DNA of 64,000 nt from JBFMFR01 sp040752025 (GCA_040752025.1 JBFMFR010000030.1:1-64000), one strand, 5' to 3'; shown: positions 51,463-59,984, counted from the stretch's first letter. Translations and numbers: made by a program. The notes: generated by a model from the sequence alone, not told the origin.

Positions 51463-51767
51463 GCTATCTCAACAACATTCCAAGGACAAATGCACCCCAA
51501 ATAATTGCGTGAAATTAAAAATGTGTGTATACTTATAAAGAATGTATGGAAACTCATAATTGATCAGAGATATACTGATATCAGATTGCTTTTTTAAAAA
51601 CAGACAAAGCCAAGAGCAAGCGGTAATACTTTGTTCCCTTTCTTCAAAAGGTCAGGCCTACCATTATCCAATCTTGAACCATGACACTAGCGTGCCATAA
51701 TTTTATCAGTTCACATCTTTAGATTCGTAGCCCAAGTGGTGGAACATGAAAGGAAAATCAAGAACTT
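51463..51767. other. AT-rich intergenic region at the start of the defence island
   Basis: Base composition changes abruptly here from GC-rich to AT-rich. A good promoter lies at 51505-51533, leaving a roughly 225-nt leader before the SLOG gene. A 16-nt stretch near 51730 resembles the 5' end of tRNA-Leu, but no cloverleaf follows. I see no direct repeats or integrase. Confidence 0.5.
51505..51533 (+). promoter_or_regulatory. Promoter of the SLOG-TIR/CHAT-SLATT operon
   Basis: TTGCGT (51505-51510), a 17-nt spacer and TATACT (51528-51533) form a good sigma-70-type promoter at the left edge of the island. Confidence 0.6.
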
Positions 51768-52619
51768 ATGTCTATTTTCCCTTACAAAAGAAACATCGAT
51801 TTTCCTAATGGCTTTTCCGCTCAAGCTATCGAGTCCGATATCGAGACAGAGCCGAAGTCGATTTTTGAGTGCCTCGATCTAGAAGTTCTACCTAAAGCAG
51901 TGATTCCTATAAGCGGTGGGGCAACGCATTTTCCACCCGAAATATTTGTTCGAATAAGGCCCTTAATGAAGGCTGTTGTAGAATTGGCCTTTGAGCGTCA
52001 AATTATGTTGGTTGACGGTGGCACAAAGCAAGGAGTAATGGAAATTGTGGGCGATCTTTTTCGAAAAGCGCGGGTAGCCCAAAAAGATCTTTCTTATCCA
52101 CCATTAGTTGGTTTTGTTCCGGAATTCAAAATTTCATATCCCGGGGCTTCCACGAAAGAAAGAGATCCTCAACCTTCAGAATTAGATCCTAATCATCCCT
52201 ACTTTGTACTTATTCATGGCGCTTATAGATGGGGAGAAGAAGTTAAATGTATGTTTGGGTTAGTTAATTATTTGTCTTTTAGCTTACCATCAGTTGCTCT
52301 GATTGTGAATGGTGGCCTAACCACATTGTTGGAAGTTGTTTATAGCATTCAGCAAAATAGACAAATTATCGTTTTTGATGGCACTCATCGGGTAGCTAAA
52401 GTGATTTGCTCTGCACTGGATGGAGCATCGAACGATTATTTGATATCCATTCTAAAAGGTATTGACCCTGTAAATCCCGTAAGTAAAAACGATATTGATG
52501 ATGCCTTACTTCGATTAGATCAAATTAAAAATTATCAAGGTATCACTCGATTCAATCTGGGTCAGCCAATTGAAGAGCTGATCGAATTAGTTCTATCAAA
52601 ATTATCTATGATTGAATGA
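51768..52619 (+). CDS. SLOG-superfamily (LSDAT/TRPM-like) nucleotide-sensor protein
   Basis: A 283-residue Rossmann-like protein resembling the prokaryotic LSDAT branch of the SLOG superfamily: VIPISGGATHFP (about 43-54), the glycine motif VDGGTKQGVMEIVGDLFR (about 84-101), FVLIHGAYRWGEEVK, and VALIVNGGLTTLLEVVYSIQ with IIVFDGTHRVAKVI. SLOG domains bind or process nucleotide signals; in Thoeris ThsA a SLOG domain senses a cyclic ADP-ribose isomer. AT-rich codon use. 13 nt before the TIR/CHAT gene. Confidence 0.8.
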   Translation: MSIFPYKRNIDFPNGFSAQAIESDIETEPKSIFECLDLEVLPKAVIPISGGATHFPPEIFVRIRPLMKAVVELAFERQIMLVDGGTKQGVMEIVGDLFRKARVAQKDLSYPPLVGFVPEFKISYPGASTKERDPQPSELDPNHPYFVLIHGAYRWGEEVKCMFGLVNYLSFSLPSVALIVNGGLTTLLEVVYSIQQNRQIIVFDGTHRVAKVICSALDGASNDYLISILKGIDPVNPVSKNDIDDALLRLDQIKNYQGITRFNLGQPIEELIELVLSKLSMIE

Positions 52620-52632
52620 TAAGGAGCCACGA

Positions 52633-55176
52633 ATGATTGATGATCAGAAAAAAACTATTGATCGGATTCGTGCTTACTTTTGCCACTCTTACCGCTCAGA
52701 AGACAAGCACAGGAACCTATTCTTCTGGAATCTATTTAGTGAAGCCGGCTTCTATTTTACCGTTGACCAAAAACCATTCGCAAATGCTCCAATGGATATC
52801 ACATATGTCGAATGGCTGATGCGCCGTAGCGATTGCTTTATTGCAGTAATTCCCAGAAGGCCTCGCCCAGAAGCTCCTAATGGTTGTTCTCCGTATCAAT
52901 TTTTCGAGAATGGCTTAGCAGTTCGAGCTCATAAGCCAAGATTAATTTTTGCTGAAGAGAGCCTGCCGCATCGATTGTTTCGCGGTCTGGAAGAGGAAAT
53001 TTGTTTTTTCCATCCGACTCGTTATGAAGAGCAAGTATCTGAGTTCAGAAAAAATGCTCTCCAATTGATAAAAAAAGCTCAAGCCCAAAAAGCGAGCAAT
53101 CCTGGCCCAAGACGGCATGTAACGCTGATATCAGGGCGCTCAGACGCCTACTCAGCCGAGGTAGTCAACAGTATACGGAAAGTAGTGCAGGACTGCGGCT
53201 ATGACCTTCGCATTTTTGATCCCTTTGTAGAGTTTGAGAGTGATGCTTTATTTACCTTGGATATTGAGGAAGGTGAAATCGTAATATCAGAAACTCGCTG
53301 GCCTCATATTCCTCTTGATTTATTAACAAGTGTTCACCAACGCTGTATACCAATTATTCGTCTCTGCCATCTCGAGGCTGACGAATCGATCCAACAAGCT
53401 ACGCAACTCATGAATTTGAGCTATAACGAGAATGAATGGAAGGAGGATACTTCTGGAAGATACCCCAGAATTCTAAAGAAATATCAAATTGATGCAGGTA
53501 TGCAACCAGTTGTTTTCTGGCGCTCGATTTCTGAACTCTCTGAGGCAATATCAAAATGTCTCAAAAGAGTGAGTCTGAGCCGAGAAGAGTTAGTGACTCT
53601 CGCTGATGCTAAACGATATTTCCTGAGCATTGGGCGACGCCCAGATAAAGTTTTCATCAGCAATGAACATGCACAGAACAACATTGGTGTTCCATTAGCC
53701 AAACGATTGGAAGAAGAAGGTATTAACACTTTTCATTACATGAATGATCCCATTCCAGTTGGCACTCGAGATTGGCTAAACAGAGTCCGTCAAGAAATTG
53801 ATGAATCGGGCATATTTATCGCCCTTCTAAGCAGAAAATACCTCGAGAGTCAGTGGTGTCAAGTGGAGCTTGACCACGCGATCGCGCGTTATAAGAATGG
53901 TGATACCAAGATCCACCCATATTTAGTAGAAAATATGGAATGGCCAGAGGAGCGATTGAAATATACACAAGGTAAAGATCTAACTTTGCGTTCCGAATCG
54001 GAAGATAAATGGATAGACTTTATTGTATCTCAAATAATCTTGAATCTAGAAATGCAAGATGAAGACCAACGGGTAACGGTTCAAGAAGCAAAAGCCAAGG
54101 AAATTAATGTGTTTTATTCTCACGAATTTGGTTTACTGGGAACATTCGACAAAATCGAGAACTCTCTCCTAAAGAACACAAAACACAAGGAATTGCGATT
54201 AAATATCGATTTATTAAACGAATTCCGACGGGTTGGAGCAATGGCATCGGATTGGAAAAAAATTGTAGATATAATGGGAAAGGCTATTCGTGAAAGTGTT
54301 TTTCAAAAGGGGAATGAAATTTATGAGCAATATCGAAATATTATCATAAACAACGCTAGTATGCAAAAAAAACTTGTGCACTTTTGTTTTGCTACAGATC
54401 GCAGCGGTTTTGTAATACCTTTTGAATGGATGTTTACAAGTGAAAACAATCCATTACCCCTTTGCCTAGAGCATCCCGCTCATCGCATGCTTTACGAATA
54501 TTCTAACCCCAGATCCGGATTGCACTATCTTCGCAAAAGCGAAATCACCGTTTTGCTAATAGCATCAAATACAGGAGGAATACCAGAAGTCGATGAGGAG
54601 ATTAATGATATTGAAAAGTTACTGATTGAAAAAATGGGAATACCCCAAGAGAACATTTCCAAGCTAAATACACCACTATCGTCTATTGATCAAATCGAAA
54701 AAGAAATAACAAGTGGTAAATATCACCTACTTCATTTTGCTGGTCATGGAAACTTTGATGATCGAAACGGTGCGTTTCTACAAGCGTATGAACGCTTGGG
54801 AAGTTCAAAAACAAGGAGTGTCAGTATCACGGCGCCAATGCTTAAGGAATGGCTAAGCCAGTCAAGTATTAGATTTGCTTACTTTAGTAGTTGTTACAGC
54901 CTTGAAATGGGCATAGAAAACTCGAGAACCCCTACTCAATTTCGTTTCAAATCGATACAAGGACTTGCTCAAGCTGCTATTGAAGGTCGTGTCCCCGAAG
55001 TAATCGGTTTTCACTGGCCGATAATGGATTCGGAAAGCCGACAAATAGCTAATTCGTTTTACGAATTCTTTTCGGATTCTCTAAATGCTTCAGATGCACT
55101 TTTTGAGGCGCGCAGGAAATTTGCCGATTTAGATGCCAGAATCTGGGCAACCCCGATCTTGATACGGCAATATTAA
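52633..55176 (+). CDS. TIR-CHAT fusion protein (predicted NADase plus caspase-like protease)
   Basis: An 847-residue multidomain protein. Residues 10-140 form a first Rossmannoid domain (AYFCHSYRSED, then FFENGLA with Glu92), like a deoxyribosyltransferase or divergent TIR. Residues 160-330 are a second, unrecognised alpha/beta region. Residues 338-470 are a TIR domain (DKVFISNEHAQNN, YLESQWCQVELDHA) with the probable catalytic Glu412. The C-terminus (about 600-847) is a CHAT protease with HFAGHG (His705) and FSSCYS (Cys754). The ATG at 52633 has AAGGAG six nt upstream. It follows the SLOG gene directly. Confidence 0.85.
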   Translation: MIDDQKKTIDRIRAYFCHSYRSEDKHRNLFFWNLFSEAGFYFTVDQKPFANAPMDITYVEWLMRRSDCFIAVIPRRPRPEAPNGCSPYQFFENGLAVRAHKPRLIFAEESLPHRLFRGLEEEICFFHPTRYEEQVSEFRKNALQLIKKAQAQKASNPGPRRHVTLISGRSDAYSAEVVNSIRKVVQDCGYDLRIFDPFVEFESDALFTLDIEEGEIVISETRWPHIPLDLLTSVHQRCIPIIRLCHLEADESIQQATQLMNLSYNENEWKEDTSGRYPRILKKYQIDAGMQPVVFWRSISELSEAISKCLKRVSLSREELVTLADAKRYFLSIGRRPDKVFISNEHAQNNIGVPLAKRLEEEGINTFHYMNDPIPVGTRDWLNRVRQEIDESGIFIALLSRKYLESQWCQVELDHAIARYKNGDTKIHPYLVENMEWPEERLKYTQGKDLTLRSESEDKWIDFIVSQIILNLEMQDEDQRVTVQEAKAKEINVFYSHEFGLLGTFDKIENSLLKNTKHKELRLNIDLLNEFRRVGAMASDWKKIVDIMGKAIRESVFQKGNEIYEQYRNIIINNASMQKKLVHFCFATDRSGFVIPFEWMFTSENNPLPLCLEHPAHRMLYEYSNPRSGLHYLRKSEITVLLIASNTGGIPEVDEEINDIEKLLIEKMGIPQENISKLNTPLSSIDQIEKEITSGKYHLLHFAGHGNFDDRNGAFLQAYERLGSSKTRSVSITAPMLKEWLSQSSIRFAYFSSCYSLEMGIENSRTPTQFRFKSIQGLAQAAIEGRVPEVIGFHWPIMDSESRQIANSFYEFFSDSLNASDALFEARRKFADLDARIWATPILIRQY

Positions 55177-55258
55177 TCCTCTCCATAATTTGGTTACTGC
55201 TTTTTTGGATTTGGCGTTTTCTATGGATGCTTAGGTACATCAATCGGAGCAAAAGATC

Positions 55259-55810
55259 ATGGAAAAAAAATATCAGACTAAAGAGGATCTTGAACACAGA
55301 TTTACAAACTTGTTAGACCTAATCGATAAAATAGAGTTGAGTGAAACAAAGAGGACAGCATTCAAGACTCGATATCTGGATCAAGTTTTATGGTTTGATG
55401 GCCATGCTGAGCAGACACAGATACTTTATTATTTACTTCGCCTAACCACTATTGTTGGTGGGGTGCTCATTCCATCTTTGGTGAGTTTTTACGAGCGCAT
55501 TTCCTGGCTTCACTGGGTAGTCTTTTCAGTTAGCCTCATTGTGGCTATTAGTTCTGCGGTAGAGGGATTTTTTCATTACGGAGAACGGTGGCGAAATTAT
55601 AGGCGTACAGCAGAAGAATTGAAAATGGAAGGCTGGTTGTTTATTCAACTAGCCGGTCGATATGGTCGAAAGAAGTATTTGACACACGAGGATGCTTTTC
55701 CGGACTTTGCAGGTAGAGTGGAAGATATCATTCGACAAGAGCTAAATATCTATATTACTCAAATAGTTGGCGAACAAGATTTGGAAAAAAGCAAAAAGAG
55801 TTCTGCTTGA
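55259..55810 (+). CDS. SLATT-domain (DUF4231) two-TM protein, probable effector
   Basis: A 183-residue protein with two adjacent membrane helices (IVGGVLIPSLVSFY and WVVFSVSLIVAISSAV). The hallmark HYGERWRNYRRTAEELKMEG follows, then a helix with DFAGRVEDIIRQE. This is the DUF4231/SLATT pattern. SLATT proteins are predicted pore-forming effectors linked with SLOG and SMODS systems. It lies 82 nt after the TIR/CHAT gene and completes the predicted operon. The family assignment is strong; the killing role is inferred. Confidence 0.84.
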   Translation: MEKKYQTKEDLEHRFTNLLDLIDKIELSETKRTAFKTRYLDQVLWFDGHAEQTQILYYLLRLTTIVGGVLIPSLVSFYERISWLHWVVFSVSLIVAISSAVEGFFHYGERWRNYRRTAEELKMEGWLFIQLAGRYGRKKYLTHEDAFPDFAGRVEDIIRQELNIYITQIVGEQDLEKSKKSSA

Positions 55811-55822
55811 GCTTGGTTTTCT

Positions 55823-56629
55823 TCATAGCATTGGAATCCAAATCTTTACTGCATTTCCACTAGGCCCAATGTAGAAAAACTCCCTTTCTGCTAATTCACC
55901 AACCCTATAATTGGAGCATCCTAATTTAGATATAACAACTGGAGATGCAACTCTCCCAATCAACTTTGTACAAAATAAATCAATCCATTGATTGATTTGA
56001 TCAACACGATTTGCATTCAGAGTAACAATTGGCCAACAACCAGCTCTTGGCCCATAATATATCAACCACATGAGGGCTTCTTGGGTAATGTCTGGATATT
56101 TCATAATTTGGGATAGATCATCAACTATCAACAGAACACCGGGTTTGTTCTGGAGATGTGTCAATTGATACTCCACCGAGTTCGCTAATTGGGGTAATAT
56201 TTCCTTCGCAATTTTATCTGCCCAAGAAACAATTTCCAGTTGTGTTGAATCCTTGATTAAATTACAAGATACAACATCAAACCATTCGTTCGGCGAGTGT
56301 GTGAGAACTGTGCATCTTAAATCATCCACTCTATTCAGGTATAGCGCTGAAACAGAAATTGTCTTCAGAATGTGCGTCTTCCCAATTCCTGCATCACCAA
56401 CAATTAACACGGAACTGGAAACTGGAGAATCAAAATCCCTTATGAAAGGAAGTCCGGCACTTGTTACCCCCATTAACGCAGATCGATGCTCTATAGGCTG
56501 CATCTCACACAAGATGTGAGTCAATTCCTGCTTCTTAGGATGGTGAACTTGAAAATATGAGTATATATTGCTCACTTCATGTTTACCCTCGGAGATAGGA
56601 TCATTGTAAAGCAACACAAAACACCTCAT
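55823..56629 (-). CDS. FtsK/HerA-like P-loop NTPase
   Basis: A 268-residue ATPase convergent with the SLATT gene. Walker A LIVGDAGIGKTHIL lies near residues 74-87 and Walker B GVLLIVDDLSQ near 164-174. CWPIVTLNANRVDQI followed by IGRVASPVVISKL and REFFYIGPSGNAVKI resembles the C-terminal half of FtsK/SpoIIIE-type translocases, without their DNA-translocation gamma domain. It may be a truncated or minimal version. The start at 56629 lacks a good Shine-Dalgarno sequence and is uncertain. AT-rich like its neighbours. Confidence 0.72.
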   Translation of the reverse strand: MRCFVLLYNDPISEGKHEVSNIYSYFQVHHPKKQELTHILCEMQPIEHRSALMGVTSAGLPFIRDFDSPVSSSVLIVGDAGIGKTHILKTISVSALYLNRVDDLRCTVLTHSPNEWFDVVSCNLIKDSTQLEIVSWADKIAKEILPQLANSVEYQLTHLQNKPGVLLIVDDLSQIMKYPDITQEALMWLIYYGPRAGCWPIVTLNANRVDQINQWIDLFCTKLIGRVASPVVISKLGCSNYRVGELAEREFFYIGPSGNAVKIWIPML

Positions 56630-56755
56630 GCCAGCAGGAATGAGAACTTATGTTCTAAAAATATTTTACCAAATCTATTCCATTATTGCAACCCGAATAC
56701 AGAGTTTCTCATTTTAGATACTTTACATTATATATTGCATTCCTCAAGAATAGAA

Positions 56756-58372
56756 ATGTTACTTTCGCAACTCCACTGGTGGCAGCGCGGCGTCATCTAC
56801 CAGATTTACCCGCGCAGCTTCAAAGATTCGACCGGCAACGGCATCGGCGACCTGCATGGCGTCATCGAAAAACTCGACTATCTCAACGGCGCGCCGCACT
56901 CGTTAGGCGTAGACGCCATCTGGCTCAGCCCGATCTTCCCCTCACCCATGGCCGACTTTGGCTACGATGTGGCCGATTACTGCGACATCGACCCTCTTTT
57001 CGGCGACCTGGCGACTTTCGACCGCTTGCTGGCCGAAGCCCATCGCCGGGATATCAAAATCATCATCGATTGGGTGCCCAACCACACCTCCGATCAGCAT
57101 CCCTGGTTCAAGGAAGCGCGCCGCAGCCGGGAGAACCCCCGGCGCGACTGGTATATCTGGCGCGACTCCCGCCCGGATGGCTCCCTCCCCAACAATTGGG
57201 GCAGCTTCTTCGGCGGTCCAGCCTGGACTCTCGATCCGCTTACGGGCCAGTATTACCTGCACCAGTTCGTCAAAGAACAGCCTGAGCTCAACTGGCGCAA
57301 CCCACAGGTGCAGGCCACCATGCTGGATGTGCTGCGCTTCTGGCTGCGACGCGGTGTGGATGGCTTCCGCATGGACGTCATCGGCCTGATCATCAAAGAC
57401 GCCGAGCTGCGCGACAACCCGCCCGATCCCAACGCTGACCCAAGCCTGCCACCCAATGATCTGATCAGCCGGCAGTTGCACCAATACAACCAGGATCAGG
57501 ACGAAGTGCACCCTGTGCTGCGCCGCATCCGCGCCGTGTTGGATGAGTTCGATGAGCGCCCCGCCATCGGGGAAGTGTGGGAGCCGCTGCCGCGCTGGGT
57601 GCGTTACTATGGCCAACGGGGTGATGAACTGCACCTGCCCTTCAACTTCCGCTTGATGGAACAGCCCTGGCAGGCGCAGGCGATGCGCCGCTCGGTAGAT
57701 GAATTAGAAGCGATCCTGCCGCCCTTCGCCTGGCCCAATTATGTATTGGGCAACCACGACCGGCCGCGCCTGGCAAGCCGCTTCGGCGGACAGGCCCAGG
57801 CCCGCCTGGCTGCCATGCTGCTGCTCACCCTGCGCGGCACGCCTACGCTCTATTACGGCGATGAGCTCGGCCTGCCCAATGGGATGATCCCACCAGACAA
57901 GATCCAGGACCCCCAGGGCAAAAACCTGGGCGCCGGGCGCACTCGCGACGTGGCCCGCACCCCCATGCAGTGGAATGACCGCCCCCATGCCGGTTTCTCA
58001 TCCAGCGAGCCCTGGCTGCCGGTCTTTCCGGATTACACCCTGCGCAACGTCGCCAGCCAATCGGAAGACCCCACCTCCATCCTGAACCTGTACCGGCGCC
58101 TGTTGAGCCTGCGCCGCGCCAGTCCGGCCCTGCATGGCGGCAGCTACCAGCCGCTCGAAACCCAGCCGGATTGTTTCGTCTACTTGCGCCAGGCCAGTGA
58201 TGGCGAACGCCAACTGGTGGCGCTGAACTTTGCCGAGAGCGAACAGCGCCTGGCGCTGCCAGGCGCTTCCAGCGGCGAGATCCTGCTCTCCACCTACCTG
58301 GACCGGGAAGGGAAGCAGTCGCTCTCCGATCTCCGCCTGCGCCCCAATGAGGGCCTCATCCTCCGAATCTGA
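56756..58372 (+). CDS. GH13 alpha-glucosidase (oligo-1,6-glucosidase-like)
   Basis: A 538-residue family GH13 enzyme hydrolysing alpha-glucosidic bonds of short oligosaccharides in the cytoplasm. QRGVIYQIYPRSFKDSTGNG at the N-terminus and VPNHTSDQHPWF are family motifs. The active site is complete: nucleophile Asp207 (GFRMDV), acid/base Glu273 (IGEVWE) and Asp335 (GNHDRPR). I place the start at ATG 56756, because the upstream in-frame sequence is AT-rich island DNA. It overlaps the next gene by one base (TGATG). Confidence 0.92.
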   Translation: MLLSQLHWWQRGVIYQIYPRSFKDSTGNGIGDLHGVIEKLDYLNGAPHSLGVDAIWLSPIFPSPMADFGYDVADYCDIDPLFGDLATFDRLLAEAHRRDIKIIIDWVPNHTSDQHPWFKEARRSRENPRRDWYIWRDSRPDGSLPNNWGSFFGGPAWTLDPLTGQYYLHQFVKEQPELNWRNPQVQATMLDVLRFWLRRGVDGFRMDVIGLIIKDAELRDNPPDPNADPSLPPNDLISRQLHQYNQDQDEVHPVLRRIRAVLDEFDERPAIGEVWEPLPRWVRYYGQRGDELHLPFNFRLMEQPWQAQAMRRSVDELEAILPPFAWPNYVLGNHDRPRLASRFGGQAQARLAAMLLLTLRGTPTLYYGDELGLPNGMIPPDKIQDPQGKNLGAGRTRDVARTPMQWNDRPHAGFSSSEPWLPVFPDYTLRNVASQSEDPTSILNLYRRLLSLRRASPALHGGSYQPLETQPDCFVYLRQASDGERQLVALNFAESEQRLALPGASSGEILLSTYLDREGKQSLSDLRLRPNEGLILRI

Positions 58373-58938
58373 TGGACTCCGAAAAACCACCTTCGCCTTT
58401 CCAGCGCTTCCTCTCCAGCCCAAAGCCGGGCCTGCCGTTCATCGCCCTGGCCTACTGCGCCTTGCTGGCCTTTTGGGCCTACCTTTACTCCTTACCGGCC
58501 TGGGTCCAGCCGCTCCAAACCATTCACCCTGACCGGTCCTACAACCTATATTGGCTTTTGATCTGGATCTTGCTGGCGTTGTGGCCTCTATCTACCCTGG
58601 TCACTCACCTGCTCGCTCGTGCGTTCGGCTGGCGCGCTCCCTTCCTGCGCGCTTTGCACACCACCGGCAAAGCCTGGATACTGCACGCTCTGGCCCTGTT
58701 GGCCTTCGACGCCGTTCTGGCCGCGCTGGGCTCGCTTGGCTGGCAAAGCATTGGGGAAATCTGCTACATCTCCCTGCGCGGCGGCATCATCTGGCTGATC
58801 TACCCGAGTGCGATCCAGGCCATCTACGGCGAAGAATCACGTTCGTGTTTGCTCACCATTCTGACCGCAATCGCCATTCTCCTGCTCACCATCGGAGCCG
58901 GCTCCCTGGCGTACTGGTTGCTCAGCCAGGGCATCTGA
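58372..58938 (+). CDS. Hypothetical polytopic membrane protein
   Basis: A 188-residue protein with about five hydrophobic helices and a short hydrophilic N-terminus (MDSEKPPSPFQRFLSSP). The layout resembles Yip1-like membrane proteins, but I find no diagnostic motif. TGATG overlap with the GH13 gene indicates translational coupling. Confidence 0.65.
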   Translation: MDSEKPPSPFQRFLSSPKPGLPFIALAYCALLAFWAYLYSLPAWVQPLQTIHPDRSYNLYWLLIWILLALWPLSTLVTHLLARAFGWRAPFLRALHTTGKAWILHALALLAFDAVLAALGSLGWQSIGEICYISLRGGIIWLIYPSAIQAIYGEESRSCLLTILTAIAILLLTIGAGSLAYWLLSQGI

Positions 58939-58998
58939 CCAACGCGATCTTAAGATAAGATTTAGGCTTACACTCTGGAATCTTTTCGTCAGACGAGA

Positions 58999-59004
58999 TA
59001 TAAT
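58999..59004 (+). promoter_or_regulatory. -10 box upstream of the HhH protein gene
   Basis: A perfect TATAAT lies about 29 nt before the ATG at 59033. The -35 region is poor (TGGAAT 17 nt upstream). Confidence 0.4.
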
Positions 59005-59032
59005 CATTATAAGTTTGACAAAGGAGGTCAAA

Positions 59033-59437
59033 ATGACAAAACTTATTGACATCGAGGGCATTGGTGCAACCTACGCCCAAAAACTGCAAGACGCTGGCAT
59101 CGCCAAGGCTGAAGAACTTTTAGAGAAAGGCGCCACCCCCAAAGGTCGCAAGGAAATCGCCGAGAAGAGCGGTATCAGCGATGCCTTAATCCTGGAATGG
59201 GTTAACCATGTTGACCTGTTCCGCATCAAAGGCGTCGGTGAAGAATACGCCGACCTGCTCGAAGCGGCTGGCGTTGACACCATCCCCGAGTTGGCTCAGC
59301 GCAAGGCCGAGAACCTGCTCAAGAAATTGGAAGAAGTCAACCAGGCCAAGAAGCTCGTCCGGCGTTTGCCGCTGCAATCCCAGGTGGCCGACTGGATCGA
59401 GCAGGCCAAGCAACTGCCGCGGGTCATCACCTACTAA
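59033..59437 (+). CDS. DUF4332 / helix-hairpin-helix protein
   Basis: A 134-residue protein with two helix-hairpin-helix-like units: DIEGIGATYAQKLQDAGI (about 5-22) and IKGVGEEYADLLEAAGV (about 64-80), followed by a helical tail. DUF4332 proteins share this repeated HhH layout, which usually contacts DNA or protein, but a defined role is not known. AAGGAGG precedes the ATG at the correct distance. It is followed by a strong hairpin. Confidence 0.82.
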   Translation: MTKLIDIEGIGATYAQKLQDAGIAKAEELLEKGATPKGRKEIAEKSGISDALILEWVNHVDLFRIKGVGEEYADLLEAAGVDTIPELAQRKAENLLKKLEEVNQAKKLVRRLPLQSQVADWIEQAKQLPRVITY

Positions 59438-59461
59438 CTGAACCCTTCCCATTCATCGCCA

Positions 59462-59505
59462 CGCACAAGCCCGGTAAACCTGTTCATCAGCGCCGGGCTT
59501 GTGCG
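59462..59505 (+). terminator. Strong hairpin between the HhH gene and mscL
   Basis: CGCACAAGCCCGG (59462-59474) and CCGGGCTTGTGCG (59493-59505) form a perfect 13-bp stem with an 18-nt loop. No long T-run follows, so it may be a Rho-assisted terminator or a structured leader of mscL. Confidence 0.6.
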
Positions 59506-59531
59506 CGGGCGACTTTCTCAGGAGTCTGGTT

Positions 59532-59984
59532 ATGCTCAAGGAATTCAAAGAGTTTGCCATGCGTGGCAATGTGATCGATCTTGCCGTGGGTATTATTATC
59601 GGCTCTGCCTTCGGCTCTATCGTTAACTCGCTGGTCAACGATATTCTCATGCCGCCCGTTGGGCTGCTGCTGGGCAATGTCGATTTTTCCAATCTGTTCC
59701 TGGTGCTGAAAGAAGGCCAGCCAGTGGCTCCGTATGCCACCCTGGCAGATGCCCAGACCGCTGGCGCTGTGACGGTGAATTATGGCATCTTCATCAACGC
59801 CATCATCACCTTCATCATTGTGACCTTCGCAGTTTTCCTGCTCATCCGCGGCATCAACCGCATGCAGCGCCAGGAGCAGGCCGCCGAACCAGCCCCCACC
59901 ACCAAACTCTGCCCTTTCTGCGCCACAGATATCCCTATCCAGGCCCAGCGCTGCCCGCACTGCACCTCATCACTGTCAGAGTAA
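59532..59984 (+). CDS. mscL: Large-conductance mechanosensitive channel with C-terminal zinc ribbon
   Basis: A 150-residue protein. MLKEFKEFAMRGNVIDLAVG and IIGSAFGSIVNSLVNDILMP are the classic MscL N-terminal helix and first pore helix; the second helix is AIITFIIVTFAVFLLI. MscL opens under hypo-osmotic shock to release solutes. After the usual C-terminal helix the protein carries CPFC (127-130) and CPHC (141-144), a zinc ribbon not found in E. coli MscL. The ATG at 59532 follows GGAG. The TrxR fusion starts 6 nt downstream. Confidence 0.93.
   Translation: MLKEFKEFAMRGNVIDLAVGIIIGSAFGSIVNSLVNDILMPPVGLLLGNVDFSNLFLVLKEGQPVAPYATLADAQTAGAVTVNYGIFINAIITFIIVTFAVFLLIRGINRMQRQEQAAEPAPTTKLCPFCATDIPIQAQRCPHCTSSLSE

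Noticed and set aside
51725..51750. tRNA-Leu-like 5' sequence (GCCCAAGTGGTGGAA) at the island start
   Set aside because: No D-arm continuation, anticodon arm or T-arm follows; probably chance or a very short relic, and islands normally use tRNA 3' ends.
56579..56755. Extended N-terminus of the GH13 protein starting at 56579
   Set aside because: The extra 59 codons are AT-rich island DNA antisense to the NTPase start, while the family N-terminus begins right after ATG 56756.
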